From the NCBI RefSeq assembly GCF_028640845.1, contig NC_080540.1:136862420-136926419 (forward strand): a stretch of 64,000 nt of DNA. The letters are read 5' to 3'. This DNA is from Ahaetulla prasina (lineage: Eukaryota; Chordata; Lepidosauria; Squamata; Colubridae). Position 1 is the stretch's first letter, and each line of letters begins with the position of its first letter. Both the position numbers and the translations under genes were made by a program. This document shows, one piece after another, positions 32,116 to 42,972 of the stretch. The notes beneath the pieces are model-generated. The model was not told the origin of the DNA. It saw only the letters and a list, made by a program, of their open reading frames with translations, and did no database searches.

Positions 32116-33210
32116 GGTCATTAATACATACCACTGCTGGACATAGAGCACAGTTATTCTTTCCATAGAGGCGAAGAACAGTGCATTCATGTGCATTCTT
32201 AGGAAAGCAACTGCATGAATATTAAGCAATAAACATAAGGACCTCTTCAATAGCTTTTAGCTCAATCTTTCTCAAGTTTATTTCTGGTGATTTAGTGAAT
32301 CAAGCTGGAATCTTCATGATTACTGTTCATATAAGAACTTGGGAGGTTTGGTGAAGAAAACTAGATTTTTGTTCCTAAAAAGGTGACTTGGAGGCAACCA
32401 AGACAGAGGTAGATGACAGAGAGCTACAGAGAATTGTTTACTTATAATGTAAAATTACAGTTGTCTGGTATTTCTTGCAATAGAACGAAGAGAAGGAGGC
32501 ATTTTACTCATGTAATGAAATTAATTATAGTAACATGTTATGTAGGCTGTTTGGTTAGTTTTAAAAGGAGAGTAGACAAATTTGTGGGGTATTTTATAGC
32601 CACCTCCAGCATCAGAAGCAGATGCTTCTGAATAATACCATTTGCTGCTGAACACAAGTGGGAAGGTGCTATTGCGCTCGTGATATTGCATGAGGCCAGA
32701 GGCATCTGGTCAAAACACACTATGGGAACAAAATACTTCGATAAACAAACAGGCCTTTAATCTGATCCAACCCAACTCAACTCTCATCATGCTTTTATAT
32801 TACATGCCAGACAAAATAATGGATATATAGCAATAAAATGACAAGGTGTGTTAGCCTTCCATATGCAGTAGCTGTAAATGTTTAGGTACCAGATACCTTG
32901 GCCAGACAATATATTAGGGCCTTTGCTTTCACATTTCAAAGCTATCTGATTGCTCATTGCTGGATGCCGAATTTTGGACTAAACCAAACTTAGTCTGATC
33001 AACACCTTTATTTTCATGTGTGGATTGTATGATAAATATAGTTGCTCAGGTTGAATGAAAAACTGCATAAACAAATTGGTAGTTGGGGGCTTTTTGCACA
33101 TGGAAGCAATAAAGTATTCTTACTCAATATGAAAATGGCAGAAATTATTCCAACATAAAAAGTGGGAGTAGGGGTGGGAACCGGCTCGAAATAGACTCCT
33201 TCCTTCTACA
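32116..33210. other. Intergenic sequence, nothing recognised
   Basis: AT-rich, no supported gene or repeat. The short inverted agcatcagaagcagatgcttctg near 32609 is a minor local palindrome. Confidence 0.45.
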
Positions 33211-33218
33211 CACTAGTG

Positions 33219-34203
33219 CAGTGATGGCGAAACTTTTTGCTGTCACATGCCAAAAGCGGGGGGAGCATAGGTGAGTTGCACATGAGCGTGCCCACACCCA
33301 TAATTCAATGTGCCCTGCCCCCCTGCGCATGCGTGTTTGACACCCTCGGTGCTCCCCCCGTTTTTGTGCCAGGTAGGCCCGTTTTTCATCCTCCCCAGGC
33401 TCCAGAGGCTTTTTTGGAGCCTGGGGAGGGTGAAAACGGCTTTCCCTACCCCCTTGGAGGCCCTCCAGAGGCTGAAAACAGCCTGTTTCCTGACTTCCGG
33501 TGGGCCCAGAAGGCCCGAAAATCAGTGTGCGCACCAGAGCTGAACTAGGGCAACACTGATCTAGGGCGTTCCCACCAAAATGGCTCCGCATGCTACCTGT
33601 CGTGTCCCACTCCTCCGCTGACGGCCGGGTCAGGGAAATCCGAATCAGGCTTGCCTCTGCAGCTCTGCCCAAAGTCCTAGCAAAGTCCTCAGAGCAGGCA
33701 GGAGACCAGTAAGTGACTTCAGCAAGATAAGTTCGACTTTGCCTGACTCAGAGACTGCCAGAAAGCAGATCCTTTATATAGGCCATGGGGTGTGGCTCCA
33801 TGACTCAGCACTCATTAAGGCCTGCCCCTCCCTTCCTTCTGTTGCCTCCGCCTATCCAATCTTCTGATGCGAGGGTCACTCCAATCAGCTGTTGTTGGAA
33901 GTAAACTTTCCTCAGGCTCACATGCTGTGGAGGAGGGAGGGTCTAGCTGCTCCGTTGCCTGGGCATGGAGCCAGGGCTGGGGCAGGATGCTCCCTCCTCT
34001 GCAGCCTGCTTGGGCATGGAGCCAGGGCTGGGACCGGGAGGTGCCCCCTCCTCTGCAGCTTGTCTGGGCATGGAGCCAGAACTGGGGCCGGGAGGCATAC
34101 ATTCCTCCGTGTTCGGGAGCAGATAAGCAGACCCCAGCTGCGGTGAGAGCGGACAAGACACAACACTACCTGTGGTACACGTGCCATAGGTTTGCCATCA
34201 TGG
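33219..34203. mobile_element. hAT-type non-autonomous element containing a solo LTR
   Basis: It starts CAGTGATGGCGAAACTT and ends GGTTTGCCATCATGG, which are imperfect terminal inverted repeats. The perfect 8-base target-site duplication CACTAGTG (itself a palindrome) lies at 33211-33218 and 34204-34211. Without the LTR it is about 410 bases and has no transposase. Confidence 0.88.
33598..34165 (-). mobile_element. Solo LTR, copy 1
   Basis: It starts TGTCGTGTCCC and ends ACACAACA, with inverted ends TGTYGTGTC. The 5-base target-site duplication CTACC lies at 33593-33597 and 34166-34170. On the minus strand it has a TATA box (read here as tttatata near 33772-33779). It has about three copies of a roughly 54-base unit beginning gggcatggagccagggctgg. 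Same family as 47049-47564. The superfamily (ERV or other LTR element) is not resolved, as there is no internal region. Confidence 0.9.
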
Positions 34204-34242
34204 CACTAGTGGCTAAAGAGCTACTTCCCTTCCCACAGGGAA

Positions 34243-35600
34243 ACAGAGATAACAGAATAACAGAGTTGGAAGGGACCTTGGAGATCTTCTACCACAACCT
34301 CCTGCTCAAGCAGGAAACCTTGTACTATTTCAGACAAATGATTGTCCAATCTCTTCTTAAAAACCTCCAGTGTTGGGAGCATCCACAATGTCTGGAGGCA
34401 AGTTGTTCCAATTGTTCTCACTGTCAGGAAATTTCTCCTTAGTTCTAGGTTGCTTCTCTCCTTGATTAGTCTCCATTCACTGCTTCTTGTCCTGCCTTCT
34501 GGTGCTTTGGAGAATAGGTTGACTCCCTCTTCTTTGTGACAGCCCCTTAGATATTGGAACACTGCTATCATGTCAACCCTAGTCAGGGGTGAAATGCTCC
34601 CGGTTCAGATGGGCTCGCACGATCCGGTAGCGATGGCGGCTGCTGGTTCGGAGGACCGGTAGCAAAAATCCCTGCCCCTGCCCCCCACCTCTGCTGAGCT
34701 GCACCATCAGCAGAGGGTTTTTTTTTTACTTTTAAAAGCTGGCTTTTCTTCAGCCGAAACATGCCTTTAAAAGTAAAAAAAAGCCTTTGAGGATCCCGCC
34801 CCTCAGCTGAGATCGGCAGAGCCTTTAAACTAAATAAAAAATAAAAAAATATTAAAGTCTCCTCTGGCCTGATCTCACCTGAGTTCCTCATCAGCAGAAC
34901 CTTACTTGTACTCTTACTTGTAGAAAACATGTTTTCTACAAGTAAGAGTAGAGATTCTAAGGTACTTACCTGATTACTGATGAACACATGGCTTTTTTTC
35001 TAGCCCGAAAGCCCCAGTTTCACTTTCAGCCAGACAGAATCAATTGCTTAGCTAATCTATTTCCTCAGGGATCAACTAATGCTGGCTGGCTTTGCTGGCT
35101 GAGAAACTCTGGGAACTGAAGTCCAAAATAAAATAAAATAAAATAAAATAATAAAATAAAATATTTGTGCAGCTTTCTGAGATTTGGTGTGTTTCTGTAG
35201 TGTTTCACTCTAACTACACAAACACACAAAATATCAGAAAGCTGTATGTGGCATTTTGTGTGAGTGTGTGTGTGTGTGTCAGTTGTGTTGTGTGTGTGTA
35301 AAGTGTGAAAGTTGGTTTTTGAGCTTTTTGTGGCTGTGTGAAGTGTGAAGTGCAGCTGCTTTTACATTGTGTGTGAGTCAGTTGTGTTGTGTTGTGTTGT
35401 GTGTGTGTAAAGTGTGAAAGTTGGTTTTTGGTACCTCTTATTGTTTTTTATACTTTGTTTATTATTTTTATTATTTACTGTTATTGGCCATGCCTACCAA
35501 GCCACACCCACCAATTAAGCCACGCCCACAGAACCGGTAGGGAAAATTTTTAGATTTCACCCCTGCCCCTAATCCTTTTTTTTATTAAACAGGACATATC
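34243..35600 (-). mobile_element. CR1-type LINE copy a, split by a hAT element
   Basis: The left end (agaataacagagttggaagggaccttggag) is the CR1 3' UTR in reverse. The minus strand then encodes the ORF2 C-terminus (IAVFQYLRGCHKEEG and SNLELRRNFLTV blocks within 34221-34571). The CR1 stops at 34583 and resumes at 35566 (cccctaatcc...attaaacaggacatat), giving the empty target tcccctagtcc when compared with copies b and c. Confidence 0.88.
34584..35565. mobile_element. hAT-type element with GT-rich and AAAAT interior
   Basis: Terminal inverted repeats CAGGGGTGAAAT and ATTTCACCCCTG are perfect over 12 bases. Flanks ACCCTAGT (34576-34583) and CCCCTAAT (35566-35573) are diverged target duplicates of CR1 sequence. 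The interior has gaggaccggtagc at the left and agaaccggtag at the right, an (AAAAT)n run (35127-35162), and two related GT-rich blocks with aaagtgtgaaagttggtttttg (about 35300-35330 and 35408-35432). No transposase. Confidence 0.87.
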
Positions 35601-36035
35601 TTGATGAGGTGGGAGCAGCTGAAGAGCTCATGGTAAAGCTCATGGTAAAGCTTTACTGTAGTGTCTTGTTCAGAATTGTTTGGAACTGCTACTTCAGCCA
35701 ACACTGCCCCTGAAAGTTTGATGTGAAGTGCCAGAGCCACAGAGGGAGCACTTGAGGCACAATTGACCAGGATTGGCATGATGTGCGTCAGATGGATCGG
35801 ATGGCACAGCTTGTGCCATAAGAAACTGAGAAAAGATCACTTTAAAATTGTAGCAGGAAAAAATCATTCAGGCTGCTTGACTCACGTCAAGGCTGAGTGT
35901 GTTTAACATTCAACAGTTATCAGTTCACATCCTTACATTTGGTTTTTTTTTTAACTCATTGATCTCTGAACTGTCAGCTGTTCAGGTGGAAGAGCCTGGT
36001 ATCATAAAACCAACAGATCTGAAGTAATGTTTTTG
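35601..36035. other. Intergenic sequence, nothing recognised
   Basis: A short repeated block gagctcatggtaaagct (about 35617-35654, twice in tandem) is present. No gene motif seen. Confidence 0.45.
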
Positions 36036-37051
36036 CTTGGTATATGCACCTGGAGGAAACTGTCTATCTGGACCCGTTCCAGTCCGGCTTCCGGCCCGGT
36101 TACAGCACTGAGACGGCTTTGGTCGCGTTGGTGGATGATCTCTGGAGGGCCAGGGATAGGGGTTGTTCCTCTGCCCTGGTCCTATTAGACCTCTCAGCGG
36201 CTTTCGATACCATCGACCATGGTATCCTGCTGCGCCGGTTGGAGGGATTGGGAGTGGGAGGCACCGTTTATCGGTGGTTCTCCTCCTATCTCTCCGACCG
36301 GTCGCAGACGGTGTTGACGGGGGGGCAGAGGTCGACCCCGCGGCGCCTCACTTGTGGGGTGCCGCAGGGGTCGATTCTCTCGCCCCTTCTGTTCAACATC
36401 TATATGAAGCCGCTGGGTGAGATCATCAGTGGCTTCGGTGTGAGGTACCAGCTGTACGCTGATGACACCCAGCTGTACTTTTCCACACCGGGCCACCCCA
36501 ATGAAGCTATCGAAGTGCTGTCCCGGTGTTTGGAAGCCGTACGGGTCTGGATGGGGAGAAACAGGCTCAAGCTCAATCCCTCCAAGACGGAGTGGCTGTG
36601 GATGCCGGCATCCCGGTACAGTCAGCTGAGTCCACGGCTGACTGTCGGGAGCGAGTCATTGGCCCCGATGGAGAGGGTGCGCAATTTGGGCGTTCTCCTG
36701 GATGAACGGCTGTCTTTTGAAGACCACTTGACGGCCGTCTCCAGGAGAGCTTTCCACCAGGTTCGCCTGGTGCGCCAGTTGCGCCCCTTTCTAGACCGGG
36801 ATGCCTTGTGCACAGTCACTCACGCCCTTGTGACGTCTCGTCTGGACTACTGCAATGCTCTCTACATGGGGCTCCCCTTGAGGGGCATCCGGAGGCTACA
36901 GTTAGTCCAGAATGCGGCTGCGCGGGTGATAGAGGGAGCCCCTCGTGGCTCCCGAGTGACACCTATCCTGCGCAGGCTGCACTGGCTACCTGTGACCTTC
37001 CGGGTGCGCTTCAAGGTGTTGGTGAACGTCTTTAAAGCACTCCATGGCATA
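36036..37051 (+). pseudogene. L2-type LINE 'L2-b' reverse transcriptase, uninterrupted fragment
   Basis: Open through its whole length: palm motif A (VLLDLSAAFDTIDHGILL), motif B (CGVPQGSILSPLLFNIYMKPLGE) and motif C with an intact YADD box (36455-36466), then LGVLLDERLSFEDHL and ALVTSRLDYCNALYMGLP. It is the best preserved reverse transcriptase of this family in the window. It is truncated at the left and cut at 37051 by a second copy of the same family. Its 3' part (from gggccgggttatct) resumes at 42157, after a hybrid duplicate at 41688. Confidence 0.9.
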
Positions 37052-38700
37052 TGCGCATGTCCAAGATGGCACCGCGCCGCTGAACAGCTGTGACGGCGAC
37101 GGGCCTATCTTGGACCCGACCGGGTCGGGGGGGGTCTTTTGGACAGCTTTGACCCCCCGCCCGGGTAGAGGACAGTACGACGGATCGGAGGATGGGTGAA
37201 GCGAAGCGGGGCACCCCCGGGTTCCTTCGGGAGGAGTCCCGGAGCATTCCCCCTCCCCCCGGCGGCGATAAGACCGGCGGCGGCCTGGCATTTTCCAGCG
37301 GCGGCGGCGGCGGCGGCGGCGCTTTTCGGTGGCTGCAGCGGCGGCCTCGCTTAGCTCTGCCCTAGGAAGGGCTTTAGAGCCTCTCCTCTTCGCCCCTTGG
37401 TCTGCGGTGTCGGAGGTGGGGGCCTTTTCCAACGGCGGCGGCGGCGGTCGAGTTTGCGGCGGCGGCCTGGCCTGGCGTTGCTCCTGGAGGAGCCTTGGGC
37501 TCTCTCCCTCCGGTGGTGGCAGCGATGGTGGCGGCCTGGCGGACCGGCCTGGTGGGGCCCTAGCCTGCCGGTGGGCGGCTGGGTCTCGCGGTGGCATGAC
37601 CCAGCAGGCCCGGCGGGTGAGTGGCCTACTTCAGCTGGCGGCCTGGCTTAGCGACCATGAAGAGGCCCGGTGGTCACCTTCTTTGCCACTCTGAAGGTTA
37701 TCCACGGGCCTGGGGCCTCCCTACCATCTTGAGGGCGTCGATGGCTGTCTGTGGGGGCTTTTTTGAGTCCTTTGCCCCCCCCCCCGGATTTTGGGAGAGA
37801 GGCGTCTCGTCGGTGGAGTGGCTGGCCATTAGGCACGTGCCCGTCCTCTTTGTCATCTTGAAGGACGATCACGGCCATGCGGGCGCCTTTTTTCCATCAT
37901 TTTAAAGGGCGCCTAAGGGCCGGCTACAAGGGGACTTTTTTAAGATCTTTGGCCCCAGTGGGGTGAATTGAGACGGGTCCTGGACAATCCTAGCTGGACT
38001 ATTGTAGGACTTTATCCTTTTCCCCCATTTCCTCGTCCATAGTCCACCCCTCGAGATAGGAGGGGTTGGTGCTCTGATTTACTCATGGCGGTTTTTCATC
38101 TACCGCCTAAGAACTATATTTCGTCTGTCTTTCACCCGGAACTACTGGTGTGTCAACTTCCATCGTGACAGGTCCAGGATGGGTCTACTTGCCGGACTTT
38201 TAGCATGCGGACATTTACTGCGGCTGACCTTCTTGCCCTCGATTCCCTCTCTCATGGTTTGGCCCTCCACGCTATCGAGGCCCATCTTGAGGACGGGTTT
38301 TGGAACCCCGAGATGGCATGCCAAAATAGGAGACTCAGGGTTTTTAATTAATTGTTTTAATAGATTTTTAAGGGAATTTTAATGGGAATTTTAAGGGAGG
38401 GTGGGGGAGGATTTGGCGGGTGGGGAGAGAACCCGTCGGGAGGGGTGGGAGGTTGAGGCGGGCGTTGGGGTAGCCCGTCGGGAGGAGCCAGTCCTTGCAC
38501 GTGCTCGTGACGGTTTTTTAATAGGTTCGGAGGTTAGGGGGGGAGATTGCGTTCCTGTTGGTGAGGGTGGCCTGGTTTCCACGGTAAGTGGGAGGGGCAG
38601 ATATGGCGGAAGGGGATCATATCGTTCTGGGGGCGCGCCCGATGTGTGCAGCGTCGCGCCCGATCCCCGTCCTTTTCCCGTTCCCGGATGGTCAAGACCC
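37052..38700 (+). promoter_or_regulatory. CpG-rich 5' UTR / internal promoter of L2-c
   Basis: Within the first 20 bases stands ccAAGATGGCacc (37063-37070), a YY1-type site of the kind known at the start of human L1 5' UTRs. Downstream are a (GGC)n run (37299-37321), many CpGs and no TATA box. A 203-codon proline- and arginine-rich frame on the other strand (36986-37597) is composition-driven and is not annotated. Promoter function is inferred from position and composition. Confidence 0.6.
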
Positions 38701-38707
38701 CAGAGCC

Positions 38708-39776
38708 TGGGCCTTGGGCTGATGTTATGCAACGCACGGTCCGTTGTTAATGAGGCCCCCCTAATATACGTTCTTATCCAGGGGGGCGCTGCGGACCTTA
38801 TAGGCGTTACGGAAACCTGGCTGGGCACGGAAGGGGGTGTGCCCCTTGTTGAGATGTGCCCACGGGTTTCCGTGCATTTCATCAGCCGAGGCCCAGGGTA
38901 GGGGTGGGGGTGGCGGTTGTGATTAGAGAGCCTAGAGCCGAGGAGACCACTGTACCTCAGATTGCCGGGTGCGAATCCCTCTTTGTGAGATGGGGTCATA
39001 GGTGCCAGATGGGTTTGCTGATCATGTACCTGGCTCCTTGCTGCGTGACAGCTGCCCTGCCCGAGCTCCTGGAGGTGCTGGCCGGGGTGGCAGTGGAGAC
39101 CCCCAGACTTTTAGTCATGGGGGACTTTAACTTGCCATCGTCCGGCCCGTCATCGACAGCAGCTCGGGAGTTCATGGCTTCCATGACGGCCTTGGACCTG
39201 ACCCAAGTAGTTGATGGCCCTACTCACATTGGGGGTGGCACTCTGGACCTGATTTTTGTCTCTGGTCAGTGGTTGAGAGATCTGGACTTAAAGGAAATAG
39301 TCACTGAACCTTTGTCATGGTCAGATCACTCTCTTCTTCGCCTGGACTTTCTGACCGCCATTCACCACCGCAGGGAGACGGAGCCGACACGTTGGTTCCG
39401 TCCCAGGCGCCTGATGGACCCGGAGGGGTTCCGGACGGAGCTTGGGCCATTTCCTGAGAGTCTGGCTCACGGCTCGGTGGAGGAACTTGTTGCGGCCTGG
39501 GAACGGGCCGCGGCGGGGGCCTTAGACCGGGTCGTGCCTTTGCGGCCTCTGACCCGGCGCAGGTCCCAACCGGCTCCTTGGTTCTCCGAGGAGCTGAGAG
39601 GGATGAAGCGCCGGAGAAGACGCCTAGAGAGTTCCTGGAGGTCTAGCCGTTCAGAAGCTGATCGGACACTAGTGAAGTCCTATACTAGGACTTACCTAGT
39701 GGCATTGAGGAAGCGGCGTAGCTCGCCTCCTCCCTCATTGCATCGGCAGATAACCGCCCAGCCGCCCTGTTGGTGA
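38708..39776 (+). pseudogene. L2-c apurinic-type endonuclease domain
   Basis: Blocks in order: LMLCNARSV, DLIGVTETWLG, then after a one-base loss near 38868 (cccacgggtt against cccaccgggtt in L2-d) GVAVVIRE, LLVMGDFNLPS (39110-39133), GGTLDLIF and LSWSDHSLLRLDF. These contain the Glu, Asp-Phe-Asn and Ser-Asp-His motifs of AP-type LINE endonucleases. The rest (to 39776) is the linker toward the reverse transcriptase. The frameshift makes it a pseudogene. Confidence 0.87.
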
Positions 39777-40249
39777 CCCGCTCCCTCCTACACCAGGGGC
39801 GGGATGACCCGTTGCAGGGCGTGCTGAGGAGTTTAACGGTTATCTATCGATAAAATCGTTCAACCGGGATGGTTTGGACCAAGATTGCGGTGATACGGGT
39901 GAGACGGCTGAGGGTGGTCTTGGTGACATTTTATGGGATGAGTTTGACCCTGTTGCTCCGAGGACATGGACAGGTTGTTGGGAGGCTGAATGCCACCACA
40001 TGTTTACTGGACCCGTGCCCTCCTGGTTGGTGCTGGCCACGCAGGAGGTGACACGAGGCTGGCTCAGGCGATTACGAGCGCTTCTTTGGTGGAGGTGTCT
40101 TTCCGGCCGCCTTGAAAGAGGCGGTGGTGAGGCCCTCCTCAAGAAGCCTTCCTGGACCCGCTGTTTTAGGTAATTATCGTCCGGTCTCCAACCCGCCGCG
40201 GCGAAGGTTGTTGAGAGTATGGTGGCATATCAGTTTCCTTACACCTGGA

Positions 40250-41430
40250 TGAAACTGTCTATCTAGACCGTTCCAGTCCGGTTTCCGGCCCGGTTACAGC
40301 ACGGAGACGGCTTTGGTCGCGTTGGTGGATGATCTCTGGAGGGCCAGGGATAGGGGTTGTTCCTCTGCCCTGGTCCTATTAGACCTCTCAGCGGCTTTCG
40401 ATACCATCGACCATGGTATCCTGCTGCGCCGGTTGGAGGGATTGGGAGTGGGAGGCACCGTTTATCGGTGGTTCTCCTCCTATCTCTCCGACCGGTCGCA
40501 GTCGGTGTTGACAGGGGGGCAGAGGTCGGCCCGAGGCGCCTCACTTGTGGGGTGCCGCAGGGGTCGATCCTCTCGCCTTCTGTTCAACATCTACATGAAG
40601 CCGCTGGGTGAGATCATCAGTGGGTTCGGTGTGAGGTACCAGCTGTCGGATGACACCCAGCTGTACTTTTCCACACCGACCACCCCAACGGTTATCAAGT
40701 GCTGTCCCGGTGCCTGGAGGCCGACGGGTCTGGATGGGGAGAAACAGGCTCAAGCTCAATCCCTCCAAGACAGAGTGGCTGTGGATGCCGCATCCCGGTA
40801 CAGTCAGCTAAATCCGGCTGACCATCGGTGGCGAGTCATTGGCCCCGATGGAGAGGGTGCGCAACTTAGCGTCCTCCTGGATGAACGGCTGTCTCTAGAA
40901 GATCATTTGACGGCCGTCTCCAGGAGAGCGTTCTACCAGGTTCGCCTGGTGCGCCAGTTGCGCCTTTCTGGACCGGGAGGCCCTATGCACGGTCACTCAC
41001 GCCTTGTGACGTCTCGCCTGGATTACTGCAACGCTCTCTACATGGGGCTTCCTTGAAGGGCATCCGAGGCTGCAGTTAGTTCAGAATGCGGCTGCGGGTG
41101 ATAGAGGAGCCCTCGTGGCTCCGCATAACACCCATCCTGCGAGGCTGCACTGGCTACCTGTGGCCTTCCGGTGCGCTTCAAGGTTTTGGTGACCACCTTT
41201 AAAGCGCTCCATGGCATAGGGCCGGGTTATTTACGGGACCGCCTACTGCGACCAGATACCTCTCACCGACCGTGCGCTCTCACAGAGAGGGACTCCTCAG
41301 GGTGCCGTCAGCTAGGCAGTGTCGCTTGGCGACGCCCAGGAAGGGCCTTCTGTGGGGGCTCCCACCCTCTGGAACGAACTCCCCAGGACTCCGTCAACTT
41401 CCTGACCTTGAACCTTCCGTCATGAGCTCA
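40250..41430 (+). pseudogene. L2-c reverse transcriptase, frameshifted, YADD lost
   Basis: Motif A (LLDLSAAFDTIDHGILL) is intact. Motif B loses its frame: the run that reads gggtgccgcaggggtcg with cgcccc in L2-b has lost bases here. Motif C reads LSDDTQLYF because two codons' worth of bases changed near 40645. Losses are mostly in short homopolymers (for example CCCC to CC). Downstream it shares the thumb and C-terminal blocks of L2-b in broken frames. Confidence 0.85.
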
Positions 41431-41687
41431 AGACACATTTATTCATCTGTGCAGGACTGGCTTAGATTTTAAATTTAGAGGGTTTTAAATTGATTTTAAT
41501 ATTTATATTTATATTTATATTTCTATTTTTAATAATTCGGGCGCTAGAATAAGTTTTTTAAGGATTATTTTAATTTGTATATTGATATTGATGTTTTATA
41601 TGCCTGTGAACCGCCCTGAGTCCTTTGGGAGATAGGGCGGTATATAAATTCGAATAATAAATAAAATAATAAATAAATAAATAAATG

Positions 41688-42156
41688 GGGCCGGGTTATC
41701 TACGGGATAGCTGCTACCGAATGCCTCTCACTGACCCGTGCGCTCTCACAGAGAGGGACTCCTCAGGGTGCCGTCGGCGCGACAGTGTCGTCTGGCGACA
41801 CCCAGGAAGGGCCTTCTCTGTGGGGGCTCCCACCCTCTGGAGCAGACTCCCCAGGACTCCGTCAACTTCCTGACCTTGAACCTTCCGTCATGAGCTCAAG
41901 ACACATTTATTCATCTGTGCAGGACTGGCTTAGATTTTAAATTTAGAGGGTTTTAAATTGATTTTAAATATTTATATTTATATTTATATTTCTATTTTTA
42001 ATAATTCGGGCGCTAGAATAAGTTTTTTAAGGATTATTTTAATTTGTATATTGATATTGATGTTTTATATGCCTGTGAACCGCCCTGAGTCCTTTGGGAG
42101 ATAGGGCGGTATATAAATTCGAATAATAAATAAAATAATAAATAAATAAATAAATA
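41688..42156 (+). repeat. Tandem duplicate of the L2 3' end (hybrid of L2-b and L2-c)
   Basis: The left half (ggggccgggttatctacgg...ggcgacacccagga) matches L2-b sequence at 42157-42273. The right half, from about 41800, is nearly identical to the L2-c end at 41340-41687, including the AT-rich 3' UTR, hairpin and AAATA tail. The unit is about 469 bases. Confidence 0.85.
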
Positions 42157-42608
42157 GGGCCGGGTTATCTACGGGATAGCTGCTACCGAATGCCTCTCAC
42201 TGACCCGTGCGCTCTCACAGAGAGGGACTCCTCAGGGTGCCGTCGGCGCGACAGTGTCGTCTGGCGACACCCAGGAGAAGGGCCTTCTCTGTGGGGGCCC
42301 CCGCCCTCTGGAACGAACTCCCCCCAGGACTTCGTCAACTTCCGGACCTCCGAACCTTTCGCCGCGAGCTTAAAACTCACTTATTCATCTGTGCTGGACT
42401 GGGTTAGTTTTTTAAGTTTATGGGGTTTTTAATGGGTTTTTAGTTTTTAAATTTTAATTGTGGCCAATTTAATAAGTTTTTTAATTGTATTTTAATATTT
42501 ATAGTGTATTGTGTATTTTTTACTTGGCTGTGAACCGCCCTGAGTCCTTCGGGAGAAGGGCGGTATACAAATTTAAATAATTAATAAATAAATAAAATAA
42601 ATAAAATA
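42157..42608 (+). mobile_element. 3' end of L2-b
   Basis: It starts gggccgggttatctacgg, the continuation of the L2-b reading broken at 37051. It contains the C-terminal codons, a 3' UTR distinct from that of L2-c, the hairpin CCGCCCTGAGTCC...AGGGCGG (42534-42563) and an AAATA tail. Confidence 0.85.
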
Positions 42609-42972
42609 TGTTATAAAATCCAGGCTAGATAGGAAGACATTTAATGTTCTTCATCTCCATAAGCAGCCAACCTATATATAATTCTGCTTTAGAATAGAAT
42701 AGAATTTTTTTTTTTATTGGCCAAGTGTGATTGGACACACAAGGAATTTGTCTTGGTGCATATGCTCTCAGTGTACATAAAAGAAAAGATACGTTCATCA
42801 AGGTACAACATTTACAACACAATTGATGGTCAATATATCAATATAAATCATAAGGATTGCCAGCAACAAGTTACAGTCATACAGTCATAAGTGGAAAGAG
42901 ATTGGTGATGGGAACTATGAAACGATTAATAGTAGTGCAGATTCAGTAAATAGTCTGACAGTGTTGAGGGAA

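Larger units (their letters stand above)
37052..41687 (+). mobile_element. L2-type LINE 'L2-c', near full length
   Basis: It has a long GC- and CpG-rich 5' region (37052-38700), an endonuclease part (38708-39776), a frameshifted reverse transcriptase (about 39830-41430) and a 3' UTR with the CCGCCCTGAGTC...GGGCGG hairpin (41611-41640) and an AAATA tail. It lies between the two halves of L2-b (ccatggcata before, gggccgggttat after). It is the only copy here with a 5' UTR. Numerous one-base losses destroy both coding domains. Confidence 0.88.

Noticed and set aside
33867..34442. 191-codon plus-strand frame with repeated Trp-Ser-Gln-Gly units
   Set aside because: It follows the 54-base repeat of the solo LTR antisense and crosses its boundary into a hAT element and CR1.
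36986..37597. 203-codon minus-strand frame rich in Pro and Arg
   Set aside because: It lies across the junction of two LINEs and the CpG-rich 5' UTR; GC-rich composition alone produces it.
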